A stretch of DNA of 7,503 bases from the NCBI GenBank assembly GCA_031430015.1, contig JANPAR010000285.1, positions 1 through 7,503 on the forward strand. The letters run 5' to 3'. Position 1 is the first letter of the stretch, and every line of letters starts with the position of its first letter. Origin of the DNA: CANJDH01 sp031430015 (GTDB lineage Bacteria > Pseudomonadota > Gammaproteobacteria > Burkholderiales > JAEUOS01). A program made the translations under genes and the position numbers. Positions 1-7,396 of the stretch are shown piece after piece. The notes below the pieces were generated by a model, which did not search any database, was not told the origin of the DNA, and worked only from the letters and a program-made list of their open reading frames with translations.

Positions 1-1081
<1,081 letters not shown>

Positions 1082-1123
1082 GAGCGAAAGCAAAGAATCT
1101 CGATGAATGAGCAGAGAATTCGT

Positions 1124-1148
1124 GCCAGCTGCGGTAATCGCCAGCTGC
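1124..1148. repeat. Short direct repeat in the guaB-guaA gap
   Basis: The 9-mer GCCAGCTGC occurs at 1124-1132 and again at 1140-1148, seven bases apart. Each copy holds the palindrome CAGCTG, so the two copies could also pair as a weak hairpin in the guaBA transcript just upstream of guaA. No U-run follows, so it is not an intrinsic terminator. The role is unknown. Confidence 0.4.
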
Positions 1149-1191
1149 AAAAATCAAATGTCACGCCGTGGCCGCACTACTTGCTGACCAG

Positions 1192-2655
1192 CTATACGCT
1201 TACCTGATAGTTCGGCGCTTCCTTGACGATCGACACGTCATGCACATGCGACTCGCGCATGCCGGCCGACGTGATCTCGACAAACTTGGTCTTGCTGCGC
1301 ATCTCGTCAATACTGGCGCAGCCGCAATAGCCCATTGAGGAGCGAATGCCGCCGATCAATTGGTAGATGATTGAGAGCACGCTGCCTTTGTAGGCGACGC
1401 GGCCTTCAATGCCTTCCGGCACCAGCTTGTCCGCGTTGTTGGCCGGATCCTGAAAATAACGGTCGGCCGCACCATCCTGCATGGCACCAATCGATCCCAT
1501 GCCGCGATAGAGTTTGTACGAGCGGCCCTGGTAGAGAACGGTTTCACCGGGCGCCTCTTCGGTACCCGCGAACATTGATCCCATCATCACCGTATGGGCA
1601 CCGGCAGCAATCGCTTTGGCGATGTCACCCGAGAAGCGAATGCCGCCGTCCGCGATGAACGGCACATCGGTGTTTTTGAGCGCTTCGTAAACATTCGAGA
1701 TGGCAGTGATTTGCGGCACGCCCACCCCTGCCACGATGCGCGTGGTGCAAATCGATCCAGGCCCAATGCCAACCTTGACGCCATCAGCGCCATGATCGAC
1801 CAGTGCCTTCGCGGCCTCTGTGGTGGCGATGTTGCCGCCGATCACATCCACCACTGGGAAACGTGTCTTGACCCACTTGACGCGATCCAGCACACCCTGC
1901 GCATGCCCGTGCGCAGTATCGACGACGATCACGTCCACACCCGCTCCCACCAAGGCTTCCACGCGTTCTTCCGTCCCCTCGCCCACCCCCACCGCCGCAC
2001 CGACGCGCAGTTTGCCGTGCTCGTCCTTGGCAGCGTTGGGATGCTCGGTGGACTTCATGATGTCCTTGACCGTGATGAGCCCGCGCAACTGAAAGGCGTC
2101 GTTAACCACCAGCACGCGCTCGAGCCGGTGCTTGTGCAATAGCGCTTTGGCTTCTTCGGGCGACGCGCCCTCCTTGACATAAATGAGGCGCTCGCGCGGC
2201 GTCATCAGCGTGCTGACCGGCGCATCCAGATCGGTTGCAAAGCGATAGTCGCGGTTGGTAACCATGCCCACCACCAAGCCCTTGTCCACCACCGGAAAGC
2301 CGGAGACCTTGTGCTGGTGTGTCAACGCGAGCAACTCTCGCACCGTTAAGGCAGGAGAGACGATGAGCGGGTCTTTGAGGACACCTGACTCGAACCGCTT
2401 GACCTTGGACACTTCGGCGGCTTGCTGCTTGGCCGTAAGGTTTTTGTGGATGATGCCGATGCCGCCTTCTTGCGCCAGGGCAATCGCGAGGCGCGATTCG
2501 GTGACGGTATCCATCGCCGCCGAAACCAGCGGAATGTTGAGGGCAATGTTGCGGGTAAGGCGGGTTTTGACGGAAGTGTCGCGCGGCAGAACCGCCGAGT
2601 GCGCGGGGACGAGCAAGAGGTCGTCGAAGGTGTAGGCTTTACCGGCAAGCCGCAT
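1192..2655 (-). CDS. guaB: IMP dehydrogenase
   Basis: GuaB oxidises IMP to XMP with NAD+, the committed step toward GMP; guaA downstream performs the next step. The 487 residues match the usual bacterial length (about 488). The TIM barrel starts at once (YTFDDLLLVPAHS, 8-20). It is interrupted by a CBS pair at roughly 95-205, the region that binds adenine/guanine nucleotides and regulates the enzyme. The barrel then resumes with GIGPGSICTTR, where Cys303 is the catalytic nucleophile that forms the E-XMP adduct. The IMP-binding segment IADGGIR is at 334-340, and the mobile flap GAADRYFQ at 395-402 carries catalytic Arg399. The C-terminus is intact and ends in TAG. The ATG is preceded by AGGA nine bases upstream and by a good -10 box. 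Nothing looks degraded. Confidence 0.98.
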   Translation of the reverse strand: MRLAGKAYTFDDLLLVPAHSAVLPRDTSVKTRLTRNIALNIPLVSAAMDTVTESRLAIALAQEGGIGIIHKNLTAKQQAAEVSKVKRFESGVLKDPLIVSPALTVRELLALTHQHKVSGFPVVDKGLVVGMVTNRDYRFATDLDAPVSTLMTPRERLIYVKEGASPEEAKALLHKHRLERVLVVNDAFQLRGLITVKDIMKSTEHPNAAKDEHGKLRVGAAVGVGEGTEERVEALVGAGVDVIVVDTAHGHAQGVLDRVKWVKTRFPVVDVIGGNIATTEAAKALVDHGADGVKVGIGPGSICTTRIVAGVGVPQITAISNVYEALKNTDVPFIADGGIRFSGDIAKAIAAGAHTVMMGSMFAGTEEAPGETVLYQGRSYKLYRGMGSIGAMQDGAADRYFQDPANNADKLVPEGIEGRVAYKGSVLSIIYQLIGGIRSSMGYCGCASIDEMRSKTKFVEITSAGMRESHVHDVSIVKEAPNYQVSV

Positions 2656-2677
2656 GATGCAAATTCCTGTAGCCGCA

Positions 2678-2713
2678 AAGCCGTATTATACGCAGGCGGC
2701 TGCAGGATTTCGC
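2678..2713 (-). promoter_or_regulatory. Probable sigma-70 promoter of guaBA
   Basis: On the minus strand a perfect TATAAT lies at 2690-2685, which predicts transcription starting near 2678 and a leader of roughly 23 bases before the guaB ATG at 2655. The ribosome site AGGA follows in the leader. The -35 region is poor: the hexamer 17 bases upstream reads GCGAAA. A small dyad, GCAG-N4-CTGC (2692-2703), sits in the spacer and could be an operator, but I cannot tie it to PurR or any other regulator. Confidence 0.6.
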
Positions 2714-2891
2714 CGGGGCAGCGCGAGGATTGAATGCAGCGGACGCGAGTTTTTGCTTAGGATTCCAAAAGCAATTGATTACCATCTGGCGCACATTTGA
2801 CGCGCTGGATGGAACCCATTAACGTCATAGGCTCAGCGCTACGTCACTTGCAACACTGGCAGCGATACCTGCTCGATAGGGATAAAACAAC

Positions 2892-3428
2892 ATGAACCAA
2901 TTCAACAGATTTGCGGTCGCCGCCTTACTGGTATCGATCATGCTGCCGGGAGCGGCTCTGGCGCAATCCTACAAATGGCGCGATGAAAAAGGGCAGATCG
3001 TTTACAGCGACCAGCCGCCGCCGAAAAATATTCCGCCAGGAAACATATTGCAGTCGCCCAAACCAACCGCGGCGGCGTTGGCAGCAGCAGCAGCGGCGGC
3101 TTCGACCGGCGGCGCAGCAGTATCCTCGCCTGCCGGCAAGACAGCGGCAAAGCCAGCGTCACCCAAGTCGGTTGCCGAACAAGAAGCCGAATACAAAAAA
3201 CGGCAACTCGAATCGCAAAAGAGAGGAAAGGAGGAGTCTGACAAGGCGGCACAGGAGCAGCAGCGTGTGGCTGCCTGCGCGAGCCTGCGGCAGGCACTTG
3301 CCGGATTGGAGGGCGGTCAGCGCATTTCGCGTACTGACGAAAAAGGTGAGCGCTTCTTTATCAACGACGAACAACGTGCAGCCGACATCGCAAAGGCGAA
3401 ACAAGAGATGGCGGCTGCAAAATGCTGA
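2892..3428 (+). CDS. Exported DUF4124-domain protein
   Basis: This gene encodes a 178-residue protein of unknown function. Residues 1-24 form a Sec signal peptide: a short charged start, a hydrophobic core AVAALLVSIMLPG, and a probable cut after ALA at 22-24. YKWRDEKGQIVYSDQPPP (27-44) is the DUF4124 signature, common in secreted proteins of proteobacteria. An Ala/Pro/Ser-rich linker with an Ala tract at 64-70 follows, then a charged, probably helical or coiled-coil stretch (about 92-128). The C-terminal module contains two cysteines, Cys129 and Cys178 (the last residue), which could form a disulfide in the periplasm. AGGG lies ten bases before the ATG. It stands alone on its strand, opposite guaB and converging on rnfH. 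I know no established biochemical role, so its annotation stops at localisation and domain. Confidence 0.88.
   Translation: MNQFNRFAVAALLVSIMLPGAALAQSYKWRDEKGQIVYSDQPPPKNIPPGNILQSPKPTAAALAAAAAAASTGGAAVSSPAGKTAAKPASPKSVAEQEAEYKKRQLESQKRGKEESDKAAQEQQRVAACASLRQALAGLEGGQRISRTDEKGERFFINDEQRAADIAKAKQEMAAAKC
3081..3100 (+). repeat. GCA/GCG triplet run coding for alanine
   Basis: Four GCA triplets (3081-3092) run into GCG codons and encode the alanine tract in the linker of the DUF4124 protein. Slippage here would change linker length in whole residues without breaking the frame. Confidence 0.6.
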
Positions 3429-3440
3429 ACTGCTGACTGG

Positions 3441-3461
3441 CGCTAATCGCTAATCGCTAAT
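3441..3461. repeat. Three tandem CGCTAAT heptamers at a convergent gene junction
   Basis: Three perfect copies of CGCTAAT lie at 3441-3447, 3448-3454 and 3455-3461, between the DUF4124 gene and rnfH. Because 7 is not a multiple of 3, the TAA of successive copies (3444, 3451, 3458) falls in all three plus frames. The reverse complement ATTAGCG puts TAG in all three minus frames. The outermost TAG (3459-3457) is the rnfH stop codon itself. No hairpin with a U-run is present here on either strand. Confidence 0.85.
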
Positions 3462-3768
3462 ACTTGGCGACGCCGTCTTTCCGGTTCCGCACCTTCTGTT
3501 TGTTTGCACGACGCGTGCGCGCCAATTTTGGGTCCGCTTGAAGTGGCCGATAGATTTCGACCCTGTCACCCGCACGTACCAACGCTTCGGACGACACGAG
3601 TTTACCCCACACGCCGTATTTGGCTTGATGCGCATTCTGTAAGCCAGGGGGCGTCACCAGCTTGCTGAGCATCGCAGCCTGAAAAATCGTCGTGCCTAGA
3701 GCCACGCTCAGGCGCGCAGTCTGCTCCATACCTGCGGCGGGCGCCCACACGACGACAACCTCAATCAT
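3457..3768 (-). CDS. rnfH: RnfH family ubiquitin-like protein
   Basis: This 103-residue protein belongs to the RnfH/UPF0125 family, small beta-grasp (ubiquitin-like) proteins. It is also called RatB because it follows ratA in many genomes; the cellular role is not settled. It opens with MIEVVVVWAP, the first beta strand. The family signatures YGVWGK (51-56) and GDRVEIYRPL (67-76), followed by ADPK, are intact. The tail from about residue 84 is very basic (RTRRANKQK) and probably disordered, perhaps able to touch nucleic acid. The frame is open further upstream (to 3846), but those codons lie inside ratA and the family begins at MIEV. Its ATG follows the ratA TGA by one base (TGACATG) with no strong ribosome site, so translation is probably coupled to ratA. 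Confidence 0.92.
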   Translation of the reverse strand: MIEVVVVWAPAAGMEQTARLSVALGTTIFQAAMLSKLVTPPGLQNAHQAKYGVWGKLVSSEALVRAGDRVEIYRPLQADPKLARTRRANKQKVRNRKDGVAKY

Positions 3769-3769
3769 G

Positions 3770-4201
3770 TCAGCCAAAGAGCGCCTCAGCACGTTCAGAA
3801 AACGCGTCAACAAACGATGCTGCGATGACATCAAACACTGGCGCAATCACCCGTCCGACCAACCCGCCGGCGAACTCGTAGTCAAGCGCGAACTGCACTT
3901 TACAGGCGTCCGCACCCAACGCGTCAAACAGCCACGTGCCTCTCAACTCTGAGAATGGGCCCTCGACGAATTCCATCTCTATGCGCTCGACCGGATGGTG
4001 ACGATTCAAAGTGGTAAATCCCGAGTGCACCCCGGCAAAGTGAATGTCAATGCTGGCCCGGACGCAATCGCTGCTCCACTGTCGCATTCTCGCACCGCCG
4101 CACCAAGGCACGAAATCCGGATACGACGGCACGTCGGCAACCAGATCGAACATGCGCCGGGCACTGTGCGCGACGAGAACGGATTTGCGAATTTGCGGCA
4201 C
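3770..4201 (-). CDS. ratA: RatA/COQ10-like START-domain protein
   Basis: This 143-residue protein has the SRPBCC/START fold of the COQ10 family. E. coli RatA was described as a toxin that blocks joining of ribosomal subunits, while eukaryotic COQ10 binds ubiquinone; which role applies here cannot be read from the sequence. Features include the opening PQIRKSVLVAHSARRMFDLV, VPSYPDFVPWCGG (24-36), the central strand IEMEFVEGPFSELRG, and a C-terminal amphipathic helix (about 120-142). I chose the GTG at 4201 because it gives the family start MPQI and has GGA ten bases upstream. A TTG two codons earlier would add two residues, but its GGA is only four bases away. It is the first gene of a pair with rnfH and is divergent from smpB. 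As with most chromosomal RatA homologues, calling this a toxin-antitoxin pair is doubtful. Confidence 0.9.
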   Translation of the reverse strand: MPQIRKSVLVAHSARRMFDLVADVPSYPDFVPWCGGARMRQWSSDCVRASIDIHFAGVHSGFTTLNRHHPVERIEMEFVEGPFSELRGTWLFDALGADACKVQFALDYEFAGGLVGRVIAPVFDVIAASFVDAFSERAEALFG

Positions 4202-4260
4202 GTACAATTAGTCCGAACGGGGTAGGCGTCTGCGCGGAAGCTCAAATACGCGATTGTACG
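4201..4260. repeat. 8-bp inverted repeat in the ratA-smpB divergent region
   Basis: CGTACAAT at 4201-4208 and its exact reverse complement ATTGTACG at 4253-4260 flank the ratA leader, 44 bases apart. The right arm read on the minus strand gives TACAAT, a -10-like hexamer that could start ratA transcription near 4246, though no good -35 sits behind it. The left arm overlaps the ratA start codon. Confidence 0.4.
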
Positions 4261-4298
4261 AAAGCCCGGTGGCAACATCGAGCCAACACGGGCGACGC

Positions 4299-4311
4299 TA
4301 AAATCGTGCCC
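4299..4311 (+). promoter_or_regulatory. Possible -10 region for smpB
   Basis: TAAAAT at 4299-4304 (five of six matches to TATAAT) lies 46 bases before the smpB ATG and would start transcription near 4311. No convincing -35 hexamer is seen 16-18 bases upstream. Confidence 0.4.
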
Positions 4312-4350
4312 CGTATCACCTAGAGCTTAACTCCCCCTGCGATTGGCAGC

Positions 4351-4800
4351 ATGAGCATCACCCAAAACAAGAAAGCGCGTTTCGACTATTTCATCGAAGA
4401 AACCCTCGAGGCAGGCCTTGTTCTTGAAGGGTGGGAGGTGAAAGCCGTTCGCGCCGGGCGAGCGCAAATCAACGAAGCCTATGTGATTGCGCGCAACGGC
4501 GCGTTTTGGCTTTTCAACGCGCACATCAGCGCATTGCCGGCCGCCTCGACACATGTGTTGCCCGATCCAGTGCGATCACGCAAGTTGTTGCTGGGGCAGC
4601 CAGACATCATGCGCCTGATCGGCAAGGTCGAGCAACGCGGCTATGCGCTTGTGCCGCTGGACCTGCATTACAGGAATGGGCGCATCAAGATCGAAATCGG
4701 GCTGGGCAAAGGCAAGCTCAAAGGCGACAAGCGCCAGACTGAAAAGGCGCGGGAATGGTCGCGGGAAAAGCAGAGGTTGCTCAAAACGGCCTCTCGTTGA
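4351..4800 (+). CDS. smpB: SsrA (tmRNA)-binding protein
   Basis: SmpB binds the tRNA-like part of tmRNA and carries it to ribosomes stalled on broken mRNA, allowing the nascent chain to be tagged for degradation and the ribosome freed. The 149 residues cover the whole family: FDYFIEETLEAGLVLEGWEV (11-30), then KAVRAGRAQINEAYV, the AHIS and STHV segments near 57-69, the PDPVRSRKLLL motif (71-81), LIGKVEQRGYALVPL (89-103), and the RIKIEIGLGKGK strand (111-122). The lysine/arginine-rich tail from about 123 (DKRQTEKAREW...) is the part that becomes helical in the mRNA channel. No strong ribosome site is visible before the ATG at 4351, which is nonetheless the family start. It is divergent from ratA, a neighbourhood shared with E. 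coli. The tmRNA gene itself is not in the window. Confidence 0.98.
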   Translation: MSITQNKKARFDYFIEETLEAGLVLEGWEVKAVRAGRAQINEAYVIARNGAFWLFNAHISALPAASTHVLPDPVRSRKLLLGQPDIMRLIGKVEQRGYALVPLDLHYRNGRIKIEIGLGKGKLKGDKRQTEKAREWSREKQRLLKTASR

Positions 4801-4818
4801 CCTCCGCGTTGCCGGAAC

Positions 4819-4832
4819 GTGACGAATGTCAC
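4819..4832. promoter_or_regulatory. Perfect dyad GTGAC-N4-GTCAC
   Basis: GTGAC (4819-4823) and GTCAC (4828-4832) are separated by four bases, 18 bases after the smpB stop and just before the TTGCAA hexamer. It may be a small operator or the remnant of a hairpin. The following sequence is A-rich rather than T-rich, so it is not a plus-strand terminator. Confidence 0.35.
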
Positions 4833-5030
4833 CATTCTTGCAAAAAAAACGCTCGCATATGATAGGGATAGGACACAGAACTGAAGTCGATTGTGTGAAA
4901 ATCCGGAAAAGTGTGCGTTTGACGTTTTTGTTGCTTGATGTTGATGGCGCGATTGGCGATTGTCAGGCTTCGCAAACAGCGCAGCACTTTGTGAACTTTG
5001 AAGCAGCAGTTAGCGTTGCAGGACCAAACG

Positions 5031-5046
5031 TGTTATGTTAAGAAGC
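5031..5046 (+). promoter_or_regulatory. Possible extended -10 promoter of the kinase gene
   Basis: TGTTATGTT at 5031-5039 fits the extended -10 form TGn followed by TATGTT (four of six matches). It predicts a start near 5046 and a leader of about 57 bases. The matching -35 region (TAGCGT) is weak, as is usual for extended -10 promoters. Within the leader, AAGGA at 5091-5095 is the ribosome site. Confidence 0.35.
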
Positions 5047-5102
5047 TGAAACTTGATCAGCCTAGCGTAATCCAAAGGAAACGCAATTCCAAGGAATCGT
5101 AA

Positions 5103-7274
5103 GTGGCAGACTCCACCGAAAAACGGAAACGTGTTGTTGATCTGGCGGGACCGGTGATACCGGGCGCAAGCGGCACCTCTCTAGCGGGCGCTAGTGCAAC
5201 CTCTTCCGCACGCGATCCGGACATGACCGTGCCGGCGCAGGCAGGGGAGCTATCGTTTGAAGAACTGCAAGCGCAACTGCGCAAGTTCAAGGACACGCCG
5301 CAAGCCGACGCCACCATCTCCGGCGATCCAGAAGACAAGACCCGCAAGGATCCCAACGCGCCCAAGCACCGTGGTGTGCTGGCATCTGATTACGACGGCC
5401 CGTCGTACTCTGAACTCAAACGCCGTGCCTCCGCCAATGGCGGCGAAGAGAACCGGTTGTCTTTGCCGGTCGGCTACATGCTGCAGGAATACCGCATTGA
5501 AAAAGTGCTAGGCATTGGCGGTTTCGGCGTCTCTTATCTCGCACACGACACCAATCTGAACTCCAAGGTGGCGGTAAAGGAGTACCTCCCCAACGATCTG
5601 GCCGTGCGCAACGAGGAAACTGCGGCCGTTTGGGCCAAGAGCAATGCCGACGACGAGGAATACAAAATCGGGCTAGACCGCTTTTTGCTCGAGTCGCGCA
5701 CGCTTGCCACCTTTAGGCACCCCAACATTGTTCGCGTCAACCGCTTTTTCGAAGCCAACAACACTGCCTACATGGTAATGGACTACGAGTTTGGCGAAAG
5801 TCTGAACGCGTGGATGAAAAAGCGCCTGGAGCGCGGTGACGATCCTCCAGACGAAGCCGCCCTGCTGCAAATGATCGTGCCGCTGATTCAGGGTCTCGAC
5901 AAGGTACACGAAGCAGGCTTCCTGCATCGCGATATAAAGCCGGCCAATATTTACGTGCGTGATTCCGATGGCAGCTTGGTGCTGCTTGACTTTGGCGCGG
6001 CGCGCCAGACTGCTGGTGCTGCGAAAGAAGGCCTCACCTCCATAGTTACGCCCGGCTACGCACCTTTTGAGCAATACCACTCACATGGCCGCCAAGGGCC
6101 TTGGTCTGACCTCTATGCCATGGGTGGCGTGTTGTACTGGTTTATTGCTGGCCGCAAGCCCATCGAGGCTGCCGCCCGCATCCAGAGCGACCCGCAGGAA
6201 CCTGCCGTCGAGATCGGCAAAGGCAAGTACAGCGAGGCCTTTCTCAAGGCAATTGACTGGGCGTTAACCCCGGATGACCAAAAGCGTCCGCAGTCCGTCA
6301 ACGAATTTTTACCAGTGCTCATCGGTGACAACCAGATGGGGCCGGCGGGCACGAGCACAACGGTTAAAAAGAGCCCCCTTTGGATGAAGTTTGGCTTCGC
6401 CGCAGTCACAGCAGTTGCGCTGGTCGCGATCGGGCTCAACTTCCTGAAACCTGGGCGTGGCATGGGCGGTGCAGAAATGACGTTTGGCATCAATCCAGGT
6501 TCAGCGCGCATGGCCGACGACGCCCAGATTCGCGCCAAGCTCGATGGTTTCCTGCAAGAGATTCAGAAGGGTACCAAGCGCGCCGTCGACATCAAGCTGA
6601 CCAACAATTTCAAGCCGTTGCCCGACGGCAAACCGCAATTTGACATGATCATGGCGGTAGCAGACAAAATGGGCGACGCGGTCCGTGATCATGGTTATGT
6701 ACCGGTTGCGGCATTTCGCGACTTGCGCGTTCATTTTTACGTTAAGTCAACTGGCAAAGGCGAGAACGTCAACAGAATCACGGACGTCAAGAATTTAAAA
6801 GTGGGGGTGTTTACCAAAGCCAGCACAGTGGGACCGATTTCGATCAATTGGCTGCTCATGAATGACATCCCTGTTGATGCCTCACACATAATGGAGTTTC
6901 AAAATCAGGATGATTTGCCGGATGCCTTGATGGAAAACCGCGTAGACGTCATCAGCCTGTCCCAGGCCGAAAGCACCAAGGCCAAAGCAAAATTTGGTGA
7001 CCGGATAAAAAAAATCAGTGAGTCAGATCCCTTTCCAGGCTACGCCATTGCAGTATCCCCTACCATGGATGACGAGCATGCCGCGAAGTTGACCCAGACC
7101 CTGTGGAACCTCCACAAGACGCCTGAAGGTCAGGCCGCATTGAAAGGCTTTGATATCGGCTCAGCAGCCAATACGACCGAGCTCAAGCAAACCGGCAAGC
7201 GCGAATACGAAAAGGCGATCAGTCAAATCGATCGCGCGCGCAAGCTCTATCCGCCGGCAGAGTCCAAGAAGTAG
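5103..7274 (+). CDS. Transmembrane Ser/Thr protein kinase with C-terminal PhnD-like periplasmic binding domain
   Basis: This 723-residue protein reads as a one-component receptor kinase. Residues 1-120 are a disordered Ser/Thr/Ala/charged segment that could be autophosphorylated. The Hanks-type kinase spans about 130-408: glycine loop GIGGFG (137-142), Lys159 in VAVKEY, helix-C Glu197, HRDIKPAN with Asp277, Lys279 and Asn282, DFG at 296-298, GYAPFEQY (318-325) in the APE position, and DLYAMG (336-341). All catalytic residues are present. One transmembrane helix (about 426-448) follows Lys/Lys/Lys, suggesting the kinase is cytoplasmic. The exported part (about 455-690) resembles PhnD/COG3221 phosphonate-type binding proteins, e.g. 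DVKNLKVGVFTKASTVGP, ENRVDVISLS, SDPFPGYAIAV and TPEGQAALKGF. The GTG at 5103 has AAGGA seven bases upstream. No phosphatase, FHA protein or transporter adjoins it, and a terminator isolates it. The kinase call is certain; the ligand-binding fold is by motif resemblance. Confidence 0.93.
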   Translation: MADSTEKRKRVVDLAGPVIPGASGTSLAGASATSSARDPDMTVPAQAGELSFEELQAQLRKFKDTPQADATISGDPEDKTRKDPNAPKHRGVLASDYDGPSYSELKRRASANGGEENRLSLPVGYMLQEYRIEKVLGIGGFGVSYLAHDTNLNSKVAVKEYLPNDLAVRNEETAAVWAKSNADDEEYKIGLDRFLLESRTLATFRHPNIVRVNRFFEANNTAYMVMDYEFGESLNAWMKKRLERGDDPPDEAALLQMIVPLIQGLDKVHEAGFLHRDIKPANIYVRDSDGSLVLLDFGAARQTAGAAKEGLTSIVTPGYAPFEQYHSHGRQGPWSDLYAMGGVLYWFIAGRKPIEAAARIQSDPQEPAVEIGKGKYSEAFLKAIDWALTPDDQKRPQSVNEFLPVLIGDNQMGPAGTSTTVKKSPLWMKFGFAAVTAVALVAIGLNFLKPGRGMGGAEMTFGINPGSARMADDAQIRAKLDGFLQEIQKGTKRAVDIKLTNNFKPLPDGKPQFDMIMAVADKMGDAVRDHGYVPVAAFRDLRVHFYVKSTGKGENVNRITDVKNLKVGVFTKASTVGPISINWLLMNDIPVDASHIMEFQNQDDLPDALMENRVDVISLSQAESTKAKAKFGDRIKKISESDPFPGYAIAVSPTMDDEHAAKLTQTLWNLHKTPEGQAALKGFDIGSAANTTELKQTGKREYEKAISQIDRARKLYPPAESKK

Positions 7275-7276
7275 CT

Positions 7277-7297
7277 GGTCACGCGAGACGCGTCACC
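7277..7297 (+). other. Imperfect hairpin after the kinase gene
   Basis: Nine-base arms GGTCACGCG and CGCGTCACC around an AGA loop pair at eight of nine positions (one C-C mismatch). It begins three bases after the kinase stop codon and stands four bases ahead of the terminator hairpin. It may protect the mRNA 3' end or act as a first pause. Confidence 0.5.
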
Positions 7298-7300
7298 CTG

Positions 7301-7328
7301 AAAAGCCCGGTTCTACCGGGCTTTTTTT
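7301..7328 (+). terminator. Intrinsic terminator of the kinase gene
   Basis: An 11-bp perfect stem (AAAAGCCCGGT, three-base loop, ACCGGGCTTTT) is followed directly by a run of T to 7328. The GC core with A/T flank and U-tract is the textbook form. The A-run on the left also gives the structure some bidirectional character. Confidence 0.93.
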
Positions 7329-7384
7329 GCGCATTCGAATACGCATTGGCACTCCATCGCACGCTGCCGCGCACAGCAGAGTCC

Positions 7385-7390
7385 TACAAT
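7385..7390 (+). promoter_or_regulatory. -10 box for recJ, placed for a leaderless start
   Basis: TACAAT (five of six matches to TATAAT) ends six bases before the recJ GTG, so transcription would begin at or next to 7397. The -35 hexamer at 17 bases spacing (CGCTGC) is weak. There is no Shine-Dalgarno before the GTG. Confidence 0.45.
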
Positions 7391-7396
7391 CACGCC

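Larger units (their letters stand above)
4801..5102. other. Gene-free interval between smpB and the kinase gene
   Basis: I see no convincing gene or structured RNA in these 302 bases, which look less GC-rich than their flanks. There is no terminator after smpB. A short dyad lies at 4819-4832, an A8 run at 4842-4849 sits next to TTGCAA (4838-4843), and a possible extended -10 lies at 5031-5039. An open frame of 71 codons at 4826-5041 has no ribosome site and no recognisable protein character. Confidence 0.6.

Noticed and set aside
2911..3453. A 180-codon plus-strand frame overlapping the DUF4124 gene
   Set aside because: It is rich in Arg/Gln with no signal peptide or domain. The other frame has a signal peptide, the DUF4124 signature and a ribosome site.
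3457..3846. A 129-codon version of rnfH
   Set aside because: The extra 26 codons lie inside ratA; the RnfH family starts at MIEV, one base after the ratA stop.
3770..4201. Reading ratA-rnfH as a toxin-antitoxin module
   Set aside because: The RatA name comes from an E. coli overexpression effect. RnfH is not an established antitoxin, and the pair sits in a conserved housekeeping context with no mobile element signs.
4826..5041. A 71-codon open frame between smpB and the kinase gene
   Set aside because: No ribosome site, no hydrophobic or domain pattern, and it overlaps the promoter-like signals; chance in a stop-poor stretch.
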